From Chitinophagaceae bacterium UBA2793 (GTDB taxonomy: Bacteria; Bacteroidota; Bacteroidia; Chitinophagales; Chitinophagaceae), in assembly GCA_002352045.1 (NCBI GenBank), contig DEHT01000102.1, forward strand, positions 2,723 to 15,251: a stretch of DNA of 12,529 bases, given 5' to 3'. This document shows positions 1 to 6,805 of this stretch, piece by piece. The notes under the pieces are model-generated. The model did not search any database. It saw only the letters and a program-made list of their open reading frames with translations, and was not told the origin of the DNA. Positions within the stretch are counted from its first letter, which is position 1. The number at the start of each line of letters is the position of its first letter. A program made the translations under genes and the position numbers.

Positions 1-333
1 GGCACAGCCGCCAGCCCGTTCAATGTAAATTATGTGTTGGATAATATTCCGGTGAGGCAATATTTTAATGCCATTATCACTGCCGATGATGTGCCGGTAA
101 GCAAACCCAATCCCGATGTGTTTTTAAAATGTGCCGATGAATTGGGAGTAGCTTACATCAACTGCATTGTTTTTGAAGATTCTCCCAAAGGAGTGGAAGC
201 TGCCAAAAACGCCGGAATGAAAGCCATCGTTATAAAAACCTACCATACTGAGGAGGAGTTTTCTCACTTAGATAATATTTTGATGTTTATTGAGGATTAT
301 GCCGATGCCAGGCTTTTTGCGCTCCTTGATTAG
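1..333 (+). CDS. HAD-family hydrolase, beta-phosphoglucomutase-like, 3' end only
   Basis: This is the C-terminal 110 residues of a haloacid dehalogenase superfamily enzyme; the frame is open to the first base, so the start lies outside the window. The visible part begins with G-T-A-A-S, matching the motif II region (G-[ST]-x-[AS]-[SP]) of beta-phosphoglucomutase-like HADs. The motif III lysine is in V-S-K-P-N-P-D at visible residue 35, and the motif IV acidic site is E-D-S at residues 59-61, followed by the usual G-V-x-A-A-x-x-A-G-M segment. Family members dephosphorylate or isomerise small phosphorylated metabolites, usually sugar phosphates, in the cytoplasm using an aspartyl-phosphate intermediate. 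The nucleophile Asp and the cap domain that sets specificity are not visible, so the substrate cannot be given. The gene is followed by a 173-bp AT-rich gap with no clear terminator. Family assignment is firm; the exact reaction is not. Confidence 0.88.
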   Translation, partial: GTAASPFNVNYVLDNIPVRQYFNAIITADDVPVSKPNPDVFLKCADELGVAYINCIVFEDSPKGVEAAKNAGMKAIVIKTYHTEEEFSHLDNILMFIEDYADARLFALLD

Positions 334-506
334 TGGCCATTTTTTATATATTAGTTTTTAATTTATGTAATTTATTTTGAGGTTTCGGGTGTGATTTTAT
401 CAAAAATCAAAAAATAAATTTAAAATTAAATCTTTAATCTTTAATATTTACCTATTTTTAGTGCAGTTATTTCGATTGCAACGCCATTCATTTTAAATTA
501 TTATTT

Positions 507-1832
507 ATGTCAATGAATCGTAGGCTTGCATTAATTCCATTTCTTTTATTGGTAATAGTTGCAGTGGTAGCAATGTTTTTTTCACCCTCAGCTACTGCTC
601 CTGCCAGCGCTTACGATATAAATACTGCCGACACAGCCTGGATGCTTACAGCCTGTGCCCTGGTTTTAATAATGACACCGGGATTGGCATTTTTTTATGG
701 CGGAATGGTTTCTAAAAAAAATGTAATCAGCACTATGTTGCAGAGTTATATATGTATGGCTGTAATTACAATCATTTGGGTGGTATTTGGGTTTAGCCTG
801 GCATTTGGTGAATCTATCGGTGGCTTTATTGGTAATCCAACAACCTTTTTTTTAATGAAGGGCGTTATCAATGGTAAGCCCTGGGAGCTTGCGCCAACAG
901 TGCCATTAATGTTATTTGCATTTTACCAGTTAAAATTTGCAATCATTACGCCGGCATTAATAACCGGTGCTTTTGCAGAGCGTATTAAATTCACCTCCTA
1001 TCTTTTATTCATTTGCCTGTTTAGTATTTTTATTTATGCACCGTTGGCACATGCTACCTGGCATCCCAATGGTATTTTATTTAAGTATGGAGTGTTGGAT
1101 TTTGCAGGCGGAACTGTGGTACACATGAGTGCTGGAATTGCTGCATTGGTTGGCGCAATGTATTTAAAAAAGCGCCAGGAAATTGCACATGCTCCCGCCC
1201 GAATAACTTATGTATTGCTGGGTGCCGGGCTACTATGGTTTGGCTGGTTTGGCTTTAATGCCGGCTCGGCCTATGGTGCCAATTTATTATCGGCCAACGC
1301 ATTGGGTACTACCAGCACAGCCAGCGCTGCTGCGGCTTTTGCATGGATAATGTTAGATGCGGTAAGAGGAAGAAAACCTTCGGCAATGGGTGCATGTATT
1401 GGCGCTGTAGTTGGGTTAGTAGCCATTACACCAGGGGCGGGCTTTGTTAGTATTTCGCATTCGTTAACCATTGGTGTGCTTAGCAGTTTTATAAGTAACA
1501 TGATGGTAGAATGGCGTACGCACAAAACCGGTATTGATGATACACTCGATGTTTTTCCATGCCATGGCGTAGGTGGAATTGTGGGGTTTTTATTAACAGC
1601 CGTTTTTGCCGATCAGCATATTAACACAGCCAACACAACCGGCAATGGTTTGTTCTTTGGTGAATCAAAATTATTTATCGTTCATTTATTAACCACTCTT
1701 GGAGTAATTGTTTTTGTTGCAATAGGTAGTTATTTTATTTTAAAAATTACCGACTTGCTCACTCCTTTAAGAGTAACTGCTGAGGAAGAATTTCAGGGCC
1801 TGGATATAAGCCAGCATGGTGAAAAATTGTAG
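507..1832 (+). CDS. amt: Amt-type ammonium channel/transporter
   Basis: A 441-residue inner-membrane protein of the Amt/MEP/Rh family, which conducts ammonium into the cell as a trimer. After a hydrophobic N-terminal helix (about residues 5-25, signal-peptide-like as in Escherichia coli AmtB), the sequence shows the expected eleven or so membrane segments. Key residues are visible. D198 lies in D-F-A-G-G and H206 in T-V-V-H-M, matching E. coli D160 and H168. H353 lies in C-H-G-V-G-G, matching the second pore histidine (H318). F144 in K-F-A-I-I-T probably matches the outer Phe gate, and W-F-G-F-N-A-G-S is also present. The ATG at 507 is used because the signal-like helix follows directly; a second in-frame ATG two codons later is possible. 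No P-II regulator gene (glnK) lies within the following 450 bp, although amt and glnK are paired in many bacteria. Function is confident; regulation is not visible. Confidence 0.96.
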   Translation: MSMNRRLALIPFLLLVIVAVVAMFFSPSATAPASAYDINTADTAWMLTACALVLIMTPGLAFFYGGMVSKKNVISTMLQSYICMAVITIIWVVFGFSLAFGESIGGFIGNPTTFFLMKGVINGKPWELAPTVPLMLFAFYQLKFAIITPALITGAFAERIKFTSYLLFICLFSIFIYAPLAHATWHPNGILFKYGVLDFAGGTVVHMSAGIAALVGAMYLKKRQEIAHAPARITYVLLGAGLLWFGWFGFNAGSAYGANLLSANALGTTSTASAAAAFAWIMLDAVRGRKPSAMGACIGAVVGLVAITPGAGFVSISHSLTIGVLSSFISNMMVEWRTHKTGIDDTLDVFPCHGVGGIVGFLLTAVFADQHINTANTTGNGLFFGESKLFIVHLLTTLGVIVFVAIGSYFILKITDLLTPLRVTAEEEFQGLDISQHGEKL

Positions 1833-2286
1833 TGGTTGTTGATTGAATTGATAATTGAATATTTACTTTTTAGAATAACCACCTATTTCAAATAAATTTT
1901 GCTTTTGATAAAGAATATTCATTTTTGAGTGCATGAATTACTATGCTTGAAATAATATTCGTAAAGTCAACCAACCTTACCAACCCGTTTAAGGATTTTA
2001 ATTATTTTAATTGTTGCACTTCAGTCATTCATGCAATTGGATACAGCATTTGAGGTATTGCAAAATGATAAAACCATTGATACTTTTATATTGACATCTC
2101 AATAAAAGTTTATCAATTTTTATTGCTTAATGGGTTACAAATTATTTGTGACTTTTCTTCAGCACCGGCTGCTCATACAGTTCATTTGCTAATCAATAAA
2201 AACACTGTACAAAGCAACAGCTTCAAGTAAACAGCCACTTTAAATAATTTGCAATTCGCTATTTATTCATTTCAAAATTTTTTTTT
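1833..2286. other. Gene-free AT-rich intergenic region
   Basis: About 450 bp between amt and the next gene hold no convincing gene. The longest start-to-stop reading noticed is a 36-codon frame at 1943-2053 with no recognisable features. A long-loop inverted repeat joins 1832-1840 to 1874-1882 (nine pairs, one G-T), and an AT-only stem joins 2100-2107 to 2118-2125; neither is followed by a T run, so neither is a good terminator. A weak match to the Bacteroidota promoter pattern lies at 2123-2150 (TTG, 17 bases, then TATTTGTG, one mismatch to TAnnTTTG). It could drive the gene at 2287, but such matches arise easily by chance in AT-rich DNA. Confidence 0.5.
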
Positions 2287-3072
2287 ATGCCTTGTACTCC
2301 TCAAATGATTGAGAAAGCATTAGAATGTGCTGCTCAATACCGCCTTGTATCATTTACCGCTACTCCGGCCCGGGTTACACCCGGCCAGCCGGTAACATTG
2401 CGATGGAATATTGACCGGTCTTCCACCTGTAATGCCCAGATAAGAATTAATGGGATAACTGTTCCGATGGACGGCTCAAAAGTAGTGAACCCATTATCCG
2501 ATACCACGTACAGGATAACGCTGCATCCTCCCTGTAATATTATTAGAAGTTTGGGCTCCGTTTTAGTAGATGTGAACGACCAAAGTTGCCGCACTACTTT
2601 TATACCCGAGAGCCTGGTACGCCAGCAAATTATAAATGCGGTTAACTTTCAAATACAAGAGTACAATAAAACCACCAGCAACGATTTATCGAAACACAGT
2701 GAAACCTCAGTTGAAATTGACAGCAGTGGAATAAGTATAAAATTGCGATTACGGGCCGCTATTAATAATTTCCCCGATCCGGATATTAATGTGGATATGA
2801 AAGTAGGTGCAGGAGTAGGGCCTGGAAATACTGTTACTGTTTTTTATCGCTCCTTTTCGGTAGATGTAGATTGGCCCTGGTGGGTTACAGGAATTAGCCT
2901 GGGTATTACCAAAATTGTGGAAGAAATTGTGGAAGGAAGAATTGAGGATGAAATTAAAAGAAGTATTTTAACCGGGTTACAATCGCAAATTAGTGCCGCA
3001 GCAAGAGCTATTCCCGGTGTGTTGGCATCTATTCAAACATCGCAGGATGCAATTCAATTAAAAATTTGTTAG
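2287..3072 (+). CDS. Unrecognised protein: Ig-like domain plus unnamed C-terminal domain
   Basis: A 261-residue protein that I do not recognise. Residues about 20-97 look like an Ig-like beta-sandwich: the pattern F-T-A-T-P-A-R-V-T-P-G-Q-P-V-T-L-R-W is typical of such domains in bacterial surface or secreted proteins. Residues about 105-128 form a likely amphipathic helix. Residues 139-195 alternate polar and hydrophobic residues as in long amphipathic strands, then comes D-W-P-W-W, and residues 200-248 form further likely helices. There are six cysteines (3, 14, 48, 83, 101, 261). No signal peptide or membrane helix is visible, and no other usual start codon exists between the upstream stop at 2245 and this ATG, so export is not supported despite the Ig-like domain. 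The helix/amphipathic-strand/helix order loosely recalls lipid-binding tubular domains, but that is speculation. A terminator follows directly, so the gene is probably transcribed alone. Confidence 0.8.
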   Translation: MPCTPQMIEKALECAAQYRLVSFTATPARVTPGQPVTLRWNIDRSSTCNAQIRINGITVPMDGSKVVNPLSDTTYRITLHPPCNIIRSLGSVLVDVNDQSCRTTFIPESLVRQQIINAVNFQIQEYNKTTSNDLSKHSETSVEIDSSGISIKLRLRAAINNFPDPDINVDMKVGAGVGPGNTVTVFYRSFSVDVDWPWWVTGISLGITKIVEEIVEGRIEDEIKRSILTGLQSQISAAARAIPGVLASIQTSQDAIQLKIC

Positions 3073-3107
3073 TAAAAACGAAAGCATCGGTTTTCAAAAC
3101 AATTGGC

Positions 3108-3136
3108 AAAGCAACATTCAATGATGTTGCTTTTTT
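3108..3136 (+). terminator. Rho-independent terminator after the Ig-like protein gene
   Basis: A perfect 10-bp stem (AAAGCAACAT at 3108-3117 with ATGTTGCTTT at 3124-3133) closes a 6-base loop and runs into six T residues at 3131-3136. It begins 35 bp after the stop codon of the upstream gene and separates it from the MBOAT/SGNH operon. Confidence 0.85.
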
Positions 3137-3219
3137 CTTATAAATTTATTAATAATCAAAATTGACTATTTTTATTTTTCATAACTAACTTAATTAACCC
3201 CTGCCGGTAATACATAAAA

Positions 3220-4683
3220 ATGCTTTTTAACTCAGTAAGCTTTGCCATCTTTTTGCCCATTGTATTTTTCCTTTATTGGTTTGTAACCAATAAAAACCTA
3301 AAAATCCAAAATGCTTTATTGTTATTTGCCAGCTATTTTTTTTATGCTTGCTGGGATTGGCGATTTATGTTTTTATTGATGTTTTCTACGTTACTCGATT
3401 TTTTTACGGGTTTGAAAATGCAGGATGCCCAAAATTTAAAAGAAAAGAAAATATGGTTTTGGCTCAGCATAATTATCAATTTAGGATTCCTGGGAGTATT
3501 CAAATATTTTAATTTTTTTGCAGCATCTTTTGCCGAAGCTGCATCAAGTTTAGGTTGGGAAGTAAGTGTAGTTGTGATAAAAGTTGTACTACCGGTAGGC
3601 ATTTCGTTTTATACTTTTCACGGGCTTTCTTATGTAATTGATATTTACAACCAAAGAATAAAGGCCGAAAGAAATTTTGTGGATTATGCAGTGTTTGTAA
3701 GCTTCTTTCCCTTGTTGGTTGCAGGGCCTATAGAAAGAGCAACACATTTATTGCCACAAATAAAAAAGGAAAGAGTATTTAATTATACAAAAGCGGTGGA
3801 TGGTATGCGGCAAATTTTGTGGGGATTGTTTAAGAAAATTATTATTGCAGATAACTGCGCCGAAATTGCCAATTATATTTTTAATAATTCAGAAAATTTA
3901 CATGGCAGCACTTTGGTTTTAGGGGCACTCTTTTTTGCCTTCCAGATTTATGGTGATTTTTCAGGCTACTCGGATATAGCATTAGGAACAGCTCGTTTGT
4001 TTGGAATTGAGCTTTTAAAAAATTTTTCTTTCCCATATTTCTCCAGGGACATTGCAGAGTTTTGGAGGCGTTGGCATATTTCACTTTCGTCCTGGTTCAA
4101 AGATTATTTGTATATACCATTGGGTGGAAGCAAGGGTGGCAATTGGATGCGTATTAAAAATACTTTTATCATTTTTATTGTAAGTGGGTTTTGGCATGGA
4201 GCCAACTGGACATTTATTATTTGGGGATTTTTGAATGCACTTTTTATAATGCCATCCATTTTGCTCAAAACAAATCGTAACAATTTAAATATAGTGGCAA
4301 TGGGTAAATGGCTTCCATCGGGCAAAGAGTTATTACAAATGATGCTAACCTTTTCGCTCACTGTATTTGCCTGGATTTTTTTTAGGGCAGAAAATGTAAC
4401 CCATGCATTTAGTTATATAGCAGGCATTTTTTCTACTTCTCTATTTACTGTTCCGGATTTTTCGGGCTTTTCGGGTGGGCTTAAAGCAATTGCAGTAGCC
4501 GGTTTTTTTGTATTTGTCTTTTTAATAATTGAATGGATGGGAAGAGAAGAGCAGTATGCCATTGCAAAAATTGGAAACGGGTGGAGCAGGATTTTCCGGT
4601 GGAGTTTTTATGCTTTCATTGTTTTCTGTATTGGCATGTTTATGCAAACAGAAGAATCGCCTTTTATTTATTTTCAATTTTAA
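3220..4683 (+). CDS. MBOAT-family O-acyltransferase, AlgI-like
   Basis: A 487-residue polytopic inner-membrane protein of the membrane-bound O-acyltransferase family, in the branch with AlgI, PatA and DltB. These proteins pass acyl groups (often acetyl) across the membrane to a partner that places them on an extracytoplasmic polymer. The opening M-L-F-N-S-V-S-F-A-I-F-L-P is typical of this branch. The signature block E-F-W-R-R-W-H-I-S-L-S-S-W-F-K-D-Y-L-Y-I-P-L-G-G includes H286, and the invariant MBOAT histidine is H326 in S-G-F-W-H-G-A-N-W, close in position to the AlgI active-site His. Length is normal for the family. The next gene starts four bases after this stop and encodes an SGNH-like protein, the usual partner type. 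No polysaccharide synthesis gene lies nearby, so the acceptor is unknown; alginate, lipoteichoic acid and peptidoglycan are not implied by the neighbours. Confidence 0.94.
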   Translation: MLFNSVSFAIFLPIVFFLYWFVTNKNLKIQNALLLFASYFFYACWDWRFMFLLMFSTLLDFFTGLKMQDAQNLKEKKIWFWLSIIINLGFLGVFKYFNFFAASFAEAASSLGWEVSVVVIKVVLPVGISFYTFHGLSYVIDIYNQRIKAERNFVDYAVFVSFFPLLVAGPIERATHLLPQIKKERVFNYTKAVDGMRQILWGLFKKIIIADNCAEIANYIFNNSENLHGSTLVLGALFFAFQIYGDFSGYSDIALGTARLFGIELLKNFSFPYFSRDIAEFWRRWHISLSSWFKDYLYIPLGGSKGGNWMRIKNTFIIFIVSGFWHGANWTFIIWGFLNALFIMPSILLKTNRNNLNIVAMGKWLPSGKELLQMMLTFSLTVFAWIFFRAENVTHAFSYIAGIFSTSLFTVPDFSGFSGGLKAIAVAGFFVFVFLIIEWMGREEQYAIAKIGNGWSRIFRWSFYAFIVFCIGMFMQTEESPFIYFQF

Positions 4684-4687
4684 CAAC

Positions 4688-5599
4688 ATGCGAAAATTTA
4701 TTGGAAATAGTTTTTTGTTTGCAGTTTTCACAGTAATTGTTTACCTGTTGCTCATTGCTGCCTATGGGGTAATGCCTAAAAAAATGTATAAAAACATCAA
4801 TTATGCAACCGGAGCTTATGGTCACATGTTTTCCCGAATGTCCGAAGTAAAACAAACTAAAGATGTGGACATTTTATTTTTAGGTTCTTCGCATTCTTAC
4901 CGTGGTTTTAATCCCCAGTATTTTTCCGGATATAAAACCTTTAATCTGGGTTCCAGTGCTCAAACACCCATACAAACCAACCTCCTTCTAAAGCGATATT
5001 TGCATCAGCTTAATCCTAAAACAATCGTTTATGAAGTGTATCCTATTTCACTATCTATTGATGGAGTTGAATCATCATCCGATATTATAGCGAATGATAA
5101 GAATGATTTTCTGTCGGCTGAAATGGCAACCAAAATAAATCATATAACTACTTATAATACCCTGTTGTATGGTTTTTACAGAGATATGTTTAGCCTGAAT
5201 AAGTCTTTTATGGAACCTAAGAAGATAGGGTTCGACACTTATGTTCCAGGTGGATATGTTGAAAGAACTGTTAGCTTTTATAAACCTAAAAACAACTCAT
5301 TGCAACGAGCTTATCATATACAAGCAAACCAGTTAAAAGCATTTGAAGAAAATATGGTACTCATTAAAAGGAGTGGCATACAATTAATATTGGTACAAGC
5401 TCCTGTACCATCTACGGTTTATAATTCTTACAGCAATAATGATTACTACGATAGTTTAATGAATAGTTTTAGTGTTCCTTATTATAACTTCAATAAACTT
5501 CTTGCTTTGAACGATTCGCTCCACTTTTACGACAGCAGTCATTTGAATCAAATTGGGGTAAAAATATTTAATGAAAAGTTGCTGGAAAAGCTACAATAA
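4688..5599 (+). CDS. Membrane-anchored SGNH-hydrolase-like acyltransferase partner
   Basis: A 303-residue protein starting at the ATG four bases after the MBOAT stop. The frame is open further upstream, to an ATG at 4529, but that stretch overlaps the MBOAT gene and would encode an unlikely extra segment. The start at 4688 gives a normal N-terminus with one membrane helix (about residues 8-28), leaving the rest in the periplasm. SGNH features are visible: G66-S67-S68-H69-S70 fits block I, with S68 at the nucleophile position, and D282-S-S-H285-L-N fits the block V Asp-x-x-His pair. The expected catalytic triad is therefore intact. AlgJ, AlgX, PatB and DltD proteins play this role beside their MBOAT partners. 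Here it probably receives acyl groups from the upstream protein and transfers them to a surface polymer; the substrate is not evident. A strong terminator follows within the next 33 bases. Confidence 0.85.
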   Translation: MRKFIGNSFLFAVFTVIVYLLLIAAYGVMPKKMYKNINYATGAYGHMFSRMSEVKQTKDVDILFLGSSHSYRGFNPQYFSGYKTFNLGSSAQTPIQTNLLLKRYLHQLNPKTIVYEVYPISLSIDGVESSSDIIANDKNDFLSAEMATKINHITTYNTLLYGFYRDMFSLNKSFMEPKKIGFDTYVPGGYVERTVSFYKPKNNSLQRAYHIQANQLKAFEENMVLIKRSGIQLILVQAPVPSTVYNSYSNNDYYDSLMNSFSVPYYNFNKLLALNDSLHFYDSSHLNQIGVKIFNEKLLEKLQ

Positions 5600-5632
5600 A
5601 AAAGATGCAGGTGATTAAGCCTGCATCTTTTT
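5599..5632. terminator. Bidirectional terminator between convergent genes
   Basis: An 11-bp perfect stem (AAAGATGCAGG at 5601-5611 with CCTGCATCTTT at 5620-5630) extends to 13 bp with flanking A-T pairs and has an 8-base loop. It has T residues on its 3' side on the plus strand and A residues on the 5' side, which read as a T run on the minus strand. It can therefore end both the MBOAT/SGNH operon and the convergent gene whose stop is at 5684. Confidence 0.85.
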
Positions 5633-5683
5633 AGCCTTATAAAGGTTGTAAGAATTGTTTTTATTATACGCAACTTCAATTCT

Positions 5684-6595
5684 TTAATGTCTGCGTTTTT
5701 TTATCACTACTTTTTTATTTCCTCTTGGCCCGCTAACGGTGGTTTTCGTTCTTACATGCCCTCTTGGGCCTACTGTTTTTGTTCTGGATACCCTGTAGTT
5801 GCCAACGGTTCTTGCATGTTTAGTTCTAACTGTAACAGATGTAACCCTGTGTGGTTTGTAAATTCTATGAGCATAACCAACTCTATGAACGTGTACCACG
5901 TTGTAGCCTGAATAATATGGCCTGCGATACGGATGCCACACATGCCATCTCATAGGCTTCCAGGGTCTCCAGCCCATTGGATAATAACTCCACCTCCAGG
6001 GCGAAATCCAGGGACGATACATGGGCCCATAAATAAAACGAACAGAGGGCCAAAACCATACGTTCACTATAATACCCATTTCAGCCGAATTCATATTTTC
6101 TGCGTTGGGGCCATGTACAACACTGTTTTCAACATCCAAGCCCAAAAACACATTGTCATTGTTTTGCTCTCCGGTGGGCTCCACTATTACTTCGGTTCCG
6201 TAAATATCTTCGTCGCCTACAATTTGAAGTACAGCAGTTTCATCGCCTGTTTTTTCAATTTCAATTACGGCAATATCCTGGCTTTCTTTTTCTGATACTA
6301 CTGCCTGCAATGCAAAGGCATGTGCATCTTTTTCACTATTGTCAATTACACGGATATAGTCTATATCACCGTCTTCGTTTAAATCAAGATTATTTACATG
6401 ATTGTTTTCGGCATTCAACATTTTTTCAAACTCTTCTGGTGATGCCGCTTTTTTAAATAATGCAACCGCAGCTTGCAGGCAAAAGTTGTCGCCGGGAACG
6501 CCGGTTGAGTCAATGCCGGATTGGTTTTGAGCTTGGGATGTTGTTGCTAAAACTATGCAAGCAGCAATCAACCTCAATGAACTTTTAATTTTCAT
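5684..6595 (-). CDS. Exported protein with EF-hand-like loop and basic Trp/Pro/Tyr/His-rich tail
   Basis: A 303-residue protein of unknown function. Residues 1-22 form a signal peptide ending S-Q-A before Q23. An acidic globular part follows (about 35-145), containing D71-x-N73-x-D75-G76-D77-I78-D79-Y-I-R-V, which matches an EF-hand or dockerin-type calcium loop. The segment after it alternates strand-like acidic stretches and ends near V-G-D-E-D-I-Y-G-T-E. Residues about 178-232 are extremely rich in Trp, Pro, Tyr and Arg, and residues 233-303 form a strongly basic tail with repeated G-P-R-G and R-T-K-T motifs and no acidic residues. I know the acidic domain as a recurring uncharacterised secreted family in Bacteroidota, but cannot give a function. 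The basic tail could bind acidic polymers or the cell surface; that is inference. The gene is transcribed divergently from the DUF4139 gene and ends at a shared terminator. Confidence 0.85.
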   Translation of the reverse strand: MKIKSSLRLIAACIVLATTSQAQNQSGIDSTGVPGDNFCLQAAVALFKKAASPEEFEKMLNAENNHVNNLDLNEDGDIDYIRVIDNSEKDAHAFALQAVVSEKESQDIAVIEIEKTGDETAVLQIVGDEDIYGTEVIVEPTGEQNNDNVFLGLDVENSVVHGPNAENMNSAEMGIIVNVWFWPSVRFIYGPMYRPWISPWRWSYYPMGWRPWKPMRWHVWHPYRRPYYSGYNVVHVHRVGYAHRIYKPHRVTSVTVRTKHARTVGNYRVSRTKTVGPRGHVRTKTTVSGPRGNKKVVIKKRRH

Positions 6596-6660
6596 AACAT
6601 TTTAATTTTAACTAAGACTTTACAGATGCCGCTAAGTTTAGTTCATGTAATAATGTTTTT

Positions 6661-6692
6661 TAAATATAATTAGGGTACAAATCAACTTTCAA
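6661..6692 (-). promoter_or_regulatory. Possible Bacteroidota-type promoter for the basic-tailed protein gene
   Basis: Read on the minus strand, TTG (plus strand 6690-6692) is followed after 21 bases by TATATTTA (6661-6668), seven of eight positions of the TAnnTTTG -7 element with an allowed spacing. It would give a 5' leader of about 60 bases. The match is weak and the region AT-rich, so chance is a real alternative. Confidence 0.25.
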
Positions 6693-6780
6693 TTATTGTA
6701 TTAGCATAATATGATTTTGCTGAGTGATAACTTCTTTTTTATAGCTGCTTATGTAATTCTCACAAGCCCTGCATCCAATA

Positions 6781-6803
6781 CTTACTTAAACCAAAAAAGT
6801 AAG
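6781..6803 (+). promoter_or_regulatory. Small hairpin directly before the DUF4139 start codon
   Basis: CTTACTT (6781-6787) and AAGTAAG (6797-6803) form a perfect 7-bp stem with a 9-base loop, ending two bases before the ATG at 6806. Placed there it could affect ribosome access in an organism that relies on unstructured A/T-rich leaders. The stem has only two G-C pairs, so its stability is modest. Confidence 0.35.
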
Positions 6804-6805
6804 AA

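Noticed and set aside
453..460. TATTTTTA before amt as a promoter -7 element
   Set aside because: It matches seven of eight positions, but no TTG lies at the proper distance upstream, and such A/T strings are common here.
1832..1882. Inverted repeat after amt as a terminator
   Set aside because: The loop is over 30 bases and no T run follows, so it does not fit a Rho-independent terminator.
1943..2053. A 36-codon small reading frame in the gap after amt
   Set aside because: It has no similarity I recognise, no hydrophobic or charged pattern, and no clear start signals. Frames of this length are expected by chance.
4529..4687. Upstream extension of the SGNH-like protein into the MBOAT gene
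   Set aside because: The added 53 residues overlap the MBOAT coding sequence and would bury the natural N-terminal membrane helix. The ATG at 4688 gives a normal protein and operon spacing.
5687..6295. Plus-strand reading frames of 74 and 120 codons opposite the basic-tailed protein gene
   Set aside because: They are antisense to a gene with a signal peptide and recognisable domain structure. Their products have no coherent features and arise from the unusual Trp/Pro/Arg codon mix of the real gene.
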